A stretch of DNA of 64,000 bases, taken from assembly GCA_002343185.1 (NCBI GenBank), contig DDRT01000001.1:49304-113303 (forward strand). The letters are read 5' to 3'. The notes below the pieces were generated by a model. It was given only the letters and a program-made list of their open reading frames with translations. It was not told the DNA's origin and did no database searches. This document shows, one piece after another, positions 60,413 through 64,000 of the stretch. The DNA comes from Deltaproteobacteria bacterium UBA2409. Its GTDB lineage: Bacteria > Bdellovibrionota_C > UBA2361 > DDRT01. How positions within the stretch are numbered: the first letter of the stretch is position 1; every line of letters starts with the position of its first letter. The translations under genes were made by a program, and so were the position numbers.

Positions 60413-61707
60413 ATAAATATCTTGTAACAGGAGCTGGGGGGTTTACGGGTTCATACCTTGTCGATGCCTTAATGAAAAAAGGGTATCAGGTTAGAGCCTT
60501 AGTAAGAAAAGAAGAGCAAGCATCGTCTTTAAGAGCTAAAGGCGCTGAGGCTATCGTTGGGGATATAAAATCAGAAGACAATCTAAAAAGAGCAACTGAA
60601 GGCATCTATGGCGTTTTTCACATAGCGGCTCTTTTTAGGCAGGCTGGCCTTCCGGACTCAGAGTATATTGCTGTTAATCGAGATGCAGTTGATACGCTTT
60701 TCAAAGTTTCAGTAGAAAATGGTGTTAAAAGAATTGTTCATTGCTCTACTGGAGGTGTTCATTCTGGGGTAAAAAATCCGCCTATTACTGAGGAGACTCC
60801 CTATTACCCCGGAGATCTATATCAGGACTCAAAGCTTCAAGGAGAGCTAATTGCTCAAGATTGGTTTAAATCTGGAAAAGTTAAAGGTGCAATTATAAGG
60901 CCTGCGATGGTTTATGGGCCTGGGGACGAAAGAATTGGAAAACTTTTTCGAATGATCTCAAAAGAGAGATTTTTCTACATTGGAGATGGCAAAGCTGAGG
61001 TTCACTGGATTGATGTAAGAGATCTCGCCCAATCCTTTATTCTTGCTATGGATAATGAGGCACTTGCGGGAGATATCTTTGTAATCGCAGGTGATAGAGT
61101 CTTTACTCTAAAAGAGTTCTGCTCACTTGTTGCGTGTCTCTTAAATGTACGTCCTCCATGGATACACATTCCAGTAGTTCCGATGAAAGCTTTAGGGCTT
61201 CTATGTGAAATTTTATGTAAGCCCTTTGGTATTGAGCCTCCAATATATAGGAGAAGGGTGGACTTTTTTACAAAAAGAAGGTGGTTTGACACTTCAAAGG
61301 CAAAGAAAATCTTAGGCTTTACCCCTTCTCAAACAATTTTAGGAGAACTAAGAGACATACTTGAGTCGTATATAGAAGCAAATCTTATCGACGCTCCTAA
61401 GTTAAAGAAAAAGTATGGCAAAGCTACCATAATCAGAGATTTGGATGGCAATATAATTGAATGGCACGAAGATGCTCAAAGGCTCTACGAAATTTCCCCT
61501 GAAATGGCTAAAGGCAGAATAACTCACTCGCTTTTTAACACCATATTCCCAAACCCATTAGAGGAGATAAATCAAAGAGTTCTTAAAACAAAGAAATGGG
61601 TCGGGGAGCTTGTTCACACCAATCCCAAGGAAGAGAAGTTTTTTGTGAAAAGTACCTGGGAGCTGATTGGAGACAATAGGATTAAAGAGTTTAATCAAGC
61701 AAGCTAG
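60409..61707 (+). CDS. Extended SDR (epimerase/3beta-HSD type) fused to a C-terminal PAS-like domain
   Basis: 432 residues. SDR part about 1-330: nucleotide-binding 'YLVTGAGGFTGSYLV', catalytic 'YQDSKLQGE' (YxxxK), 'IIRPAMVYGPGD' and 'VHWIDVRDLAQ'. Residues about 335-432 begin 'KATIIRDLDGNIIEWHEDAQ' and continue with 'LYEISPEMAKG', the D-x-x-G-x-I-x-x-W pattern of a PAS domain, with a strand-rich end. An SDR with a PAS tail is unusual; it may sense redox or a ligand and gate the enzyme. Substrate unknown. The partner membrane protein is coupled upstream. Confidence 0.75.
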   Translation: MNKYLVTGAGGFTGSYLVDALMKKGYQVRALVRKEEQASSLRAKGAEAIVGDIKSEDNLKRATEGIYGVFHIAALFRQAGLPDSEYIAVNRDAVDTLFKVSVENGVKRIVHCSTGGVHSGVKNPPITEETPYYPGDLYQDSKLQGELIAQDWFKSGKVKGAIIRPAMVYGPGDERIGKLFRMISKERFFYIGDGKAEVHWIDVRDLAQSFILAMDNEALAGDIFVIAGDRVFTLKEFCSLVACLLNVRPPWIHIPVVPMKALGLLCEILCKPFGIEPPIYRRRVDFFTKRRWFDTSKAKKILGFTPSQTILGELRDILESYIEANLIDAPKLKKKYGKATIIRDLDGNIIEWHEDAQRLYEISPEMAKGRITHSLFNTIFPNPLEEINQRVLKTKKWVGELVHTNPKEEKFFVKSTWELIGDNRIKEFNQAS

Positions 61708-61794
61708 TGTTTGGCATGGCCAAACATCTGCCTGCGCATTTAGCAATTCTTTACTTATACCAATTATCTGTTATTATACATCAATTAATTAATT

Positions 61795-62199
61795 ATGGAT
61801 GTCTGGAAGCAGTTTGAAGAGAACGATATTACGCACAGTGCTGCGCATCATATCCTTGCTATAATGGAGCTAAAAAAAACAAGAGGCTACGCAAGAGTAA
61901 CTGATGTAGCAAAGTTCCTTAATATTACTACAGGAAGCGCATCTGCTAATTTAAAAAGCTTAAAAACAAAAAAACTTGTAATTGAAGATGACAACAGGTT
62001 CTTAACTCTTTCTGATAGAGGTCAAAAGCTTGCTGAACTTGTAATTATGAGAAAGGAAGTCATTCGTGAGTTTTTAACCAATATTTTAAAAGTTTCTCCA
62101 GAACAAGCAGAAGTTGATGCATGCAAAACTGAGCATCTCTTAAGCATTGAGTCTGCAACAAAGATGAGAGAGTTTATTCTATCCTATAGGGGCGCATGA
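61795..62199 (+). CDS. DtxR/MntR-family metal-dependent repressor
   Basis: 134 residues. Winged helix 'RVTDVAKFLNITTGSASANL' (helix-turn-helix), then a dimer/metal-binding domain with 'AEVDACKTEHLLS', the characteristic E-x-D-A-C-x-x-E-H ligand cluster for Fe2+ or Mn2+. No SH3-like third domain, as in MntR/IdeR short forms. Upstream 61727-61794 is very AT-rich, promoter-like. It overlaps the YqeY gene by 4 nt (ATGA). Confidence 0.9.
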   Translation: MDVWKQFEENDITHSAAHHILAIMELKKTRGYARVTDVAKFLNITTGSASANLKSLKTKKLVIEDDNRFLTLSDRGQKLAELVIMRKEVIREFLTNILKVSPEQAEVDACKTEHLLSIESATKMREFILSYRGA

Positions 62200-62624
62200 G
62201 CTTAGCTGAAAAAATTAGATCTAATATTCCGCTCGCTATGAAGGCAAAAGATCCTATTAGGCTTCAAGCCTTAAGGGCTCTTCAAAGTGAATTTCAATAT
62301 GAAGAGATGCAAAAAGGTTCTCTGTCTAGCGATGATATAATTGCCATTCTTAAGCGAGAAGTTAAAAAGCGACATGAAAGCCTAGAGTATGAGGAAAAAG
62401 CAGGCAGACAGGATGCCATTGAGGTTCTTAAAAAAGAGATCTCTGTAATTGAAGAATTTCTTCCAAGCCAATTGTCTGAAGACAATCTAAAAGAGATTAT
62501 CTTAGAAATTAAAACAAAAGGCGCTTCAAACATGGGAATGGCCATGAAAGAGCTAAAATCTTCTTATGCTGGGCAATACGATGCAAAAAGAGCAAGCGAG
62601 ATTGCTAAAGAGATCTTTGGATAA
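62196..62624 (+). CDS. GatB/YqeY domain protein
   Basis: 142 residues, the typical size of the stand-alone YqeY family: 'AMKAKDPIRLQALRALQSEF', 'EVKKRHESLEYEEKAGRQD' and 'VIEEFLPSQLSED', ending 'GQYDAKRASEIAKEIFG'. The domain is also the tail of GatB in tRNA amidation, but the role of the separate protein is not settled. Here it is coupled to a metal regulator and an epimerase gene. Confidence 0.9.
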   Translation: MSLAEKIRSNIPLAMKAKDPIRLQALRALQSEFQYEEMQKGSLSSDDIIAILKREVKKRHESLEYEEKAGRQDAIEVLKKEISVIEEFLPSQLSEDNLKEIILEIKTKGASNMGMAMKELKSSYAGQYDAKRASEIAKEIFG

Positions 62625-63849
62625 AGAATTAATATTTGAAACTACCTTTGAAGGCGTAAAGGAAGAAGAGCTCTATCTGTGGCACTTAAGGCCCGGGGCA
62701 TTTAATAGACTAAACCCCCCTTGGAATCCTGCAAGGCTTCTCTCTGCTCACCCTGGAGTTTTTGATGGTGCTAAGGTTTCACTAAAAGTTATGGGGATTA
62801 CGTGGCTATTAAAACATCATGACGTAATAGAAAATATTCAATTTTGTGATTCTCAAGTTAAAGGGCCATTCTTTTCATATTCCCACACACATAAATTTTT
62901 AAGTGGAGGAAGGCTCAAGGATGAGATCAGATTCAATGCCTTAGGCTCATCTTTTATAGAAAAAGAACTAAGAAGAGTTTTTAAGTTTAGACATGAGGCT
63001 CTAAGAAGAGATCTAGCTCAGCACAAAAATTCTAGAAAATTAAAATTTCTTATTACTGGCGCTTCAGGATTAGTCGGCTCTAATTTAAGTTCATTTCTTA
63101 CCTCTGGAGGACATGAAGTTGATAAGCTATTAAGGCCAAAAGAGTGGGATGGAGAAACAAGATTAGATAAGGACTTAGGAAAATATGACTGCATTGTTCA
63201 TCTTGCCGGAGAGAATATCGCTGATGGTCGTTGGACTAAAAATAAAAAAGAGAAAATATTAAATAGCAGAGTTAAAAGTACAGAGCTTTTGGCAAAATCT
63301 ATCCATTCGCTTTCTAGTAAGCCTTATCTTATCTCTGCATCAGCAATTGGTTTTTACGGTACCAAAGGCGAGTTTGATGAGTCATCAGGAAATGGCGAAG
63401 GATTTTTAGCTGATGTTGTAAACAGGTGGGAAGAAGCATGGGGAAGTCTTTCAGTGGCAAAACTAAGATTTGGAGTAATACTTAGCCCACTTGGAGGTGC
63501 TCTAAAAAAATTACTCATTCCTTTTCACTTTGGCTTAGGTGGATCAATTGGTAATGATTCAATTAATTGGATCTCTTTAGATGATGTTATCTATCTAATT
63601 AATAAACTATCTCAAGAGCAGACCTTTAATGGCGCGCTAAATGTATCTCAATATGTGGAAGATTTTTCAAAAACATTAGGAAAAGTATTAAACAGACCTA
63701 GTTTTTTTAAAATTCCTGATTTTGCTTTAAATATTTTATTTGGTGAGATGGCAAGAGAAACACTTCTATCTCAACCAAAAATCAGCTCAAGTTTGAACTT
63801 TGTTGATCATGACTTGGAGTCTTATCTTAGGTTTTGCCTTGGGCGATGA
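62617..63849 (+). CDS. TIGR01777-type SDR with N-terminal SRPBCC-like domain
   Basis: About 410 residues. The first 145 are an SRPBCC/coenzyme Q-binding-like domain ('WHLRPGAFNRLNPPWNPARL'). The second part is an SDR of the YfcH/TIGR01777 kind: 'FLITGASGLVGSNLSSFL', 'VHLAGENIADGRWT', 'YLISASAIGFYG' and 'LRFGVILSPLGGALKK'. Start is uncertain: TTG at 62617 with AAAGAG just before it overlaps the YqeY stop by 8 nt, while ATGs at 62566 and 62581 give longer forms whose extra residues only mirror the YqeY 3' end. Function of the family is unknown. Confidence 0.85.
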   Translation: MDKELIFETTFEGVKEEELYLWHLRPGAFNRLNPPWNPARLLSAHPGVFDGAKVSLKVMGITWLLKHHDVIENIQFCDSQVKGPFFSYSHTHKFLSGGRLKDEIRFNALGSSFIEKELRRVFKFRHEALRRDLAQHKNSRKLKFLITGASGLVGSNLSSFLTSGGHEVDKLLRPKEWDGETRLDKDLGKYDCIVHLAGENIADGRWTKNKKEKILNSRVKSTELLAKSIHSLSSKPYLISASAIGFYGTKGEFDESSGNGEGFLADVVNRWEEAWGSLSVAKLRFGVILSPLGGALKKLLIPFHFGLGGSIGNDSINWISLDDVIYLINKLSQEQTFNGALNVSQYVEDFSKTLGKVLNRPSFFKIPDFALNILFGEMARETLLSQPKISSSLNFVDHDLESYLRFCLGR

Positions 63850-63877
63850 GTGATCCTAGGTGGAGGTCACCCCCCCC

Positions 63878-64000
63878 CCAATGCCACTTACCTTCATTGT
63901 GTAAGTGGTTAATTTAATTTGGTAAAACTTAAGGACGCAGAGGCCTCAGAGTTACCCAGAGTAGTTTGTTTTGGATAACTCTGAGCACTCTGTGTTCAAA
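63878..64000. repeat. Dispersed repeat (inverted copy of 23843-23972), cut by window edge
   Basis: From CCAATGCCACTTACC to CACTCTGTGTTCAAA. It is the reverse complement of the element at 23843-23972 with a few substitutions and one short gap, and continues beyond the window. Preceded by a run of nine C. Confidence 0.8.

Noticed and set aside
61708..61726. Hairpin TGTTTGGC-ATG-GCCAAACA after the SDR-PAS gene, as a terminator
   Set aside because: No T-run follows and the stem is only 8 bp; kept as a possible structure only.
1..64000. tRNA, rRNA, CRISPR, prophage or a classical defence island
   Set aside because: None seen by eye on either strand. The two P-loop ATPases (6138-7535 and 16806-18074) are isolated genes without nuclease or methylase partners.

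Overview
The window is a low-GC stretch (my estimate, high 30s percent) from a Gram-negative, flagellated, oxygen-respiring bacterium. The evidence is a class A penicillin-binding protein, a lipoprotein, many secreted proteins with Sec signals, PEP-CTERM surface proteins, Flp-pilus genes, two flagellins and a caa3-type cytochrome oxidase. GTG and TTG starts are frequent, and 4-nt ATGA/GTGA overlaps are the usual form of operon coupling. I cannot assign a phylum. The mix is compatible with a Bdellovibrionota- or deltaproteobacteria-like lineage, but that is a guess. I see no tRNA, rRNA, CRISPR array or prophage.

Layout. 0-5.8 kb (minus strand): a GldA/GldF/GldG-like ABC system with a DUF4340 protein and a partial PBP1A, then heme A synthase. 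5.9-8.1 kb: an AAA ATPase gene flanked by a 43-bp direct repeat of the 3' end of a vapC-like toxin gene. 8.2-16.3 kb: a duplicated surface locus with three PEP-CTERM proteins, one intact Flp pilin and one pilin fragment, two paralogous membrane-anchored proteins, a glycosyltransferase, cpaB, and scars of gene 3' ends. 16.4-23.8 kb: a lipoprotein, an AAA/DUF4143 ATPase, an Hpt protein, secreted proteins, a pair of KASIII-like genes and SURF1. 24-28.6 kb: class Ic ribonucleotide reductase behind two NrdR boxes. 28.8-37.6 kb: an unknown gene, ddl, an MprF-like membrane protein, a secreted GH13 enzyme, a subtilase, a dipeptide epimerase and a periplasmic binding protein. 37.7-53.4 kb: two secreted beta-helix proteins, a second subtilase, a Y-family polymerase, a secreted propeller protein, and two flagellins with a seven-repeat FG-GAP propeller in place of the usual variable domain. 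53.6-58.4 kb: sco-coxBACD. 58.4-63.8 kb: a membrane protein, an SDR-PAS fusion, a DtxR-like regulator, YqeY and a TIGR01777-type epimerase.

How the genes work together. CtaA, SURF1, SCO and CoxBACD would build one caa3 oxidase from three separate places. The 8-16 kb block looks like a surface-display locus (pilus, sorted proteins, glycosyltransferase) that has grown by local duplication. The 32-53 kb block is a secretome of carbohydrate-directed and proteolytic proteins, some with Thr-Pro linkers, interleaved with the modified flagellins.

Most notable are the flagellin-propeller fusions, one with a hairpin that places the Shine-Dalgarno in its loop. Next come a start-less pilin copy that could be a silent cassette, a family of small hairpin repeats with a compensatory base change, and a palindromic repeat apparently inserted in frame in the signal peptide of the SCO protein.
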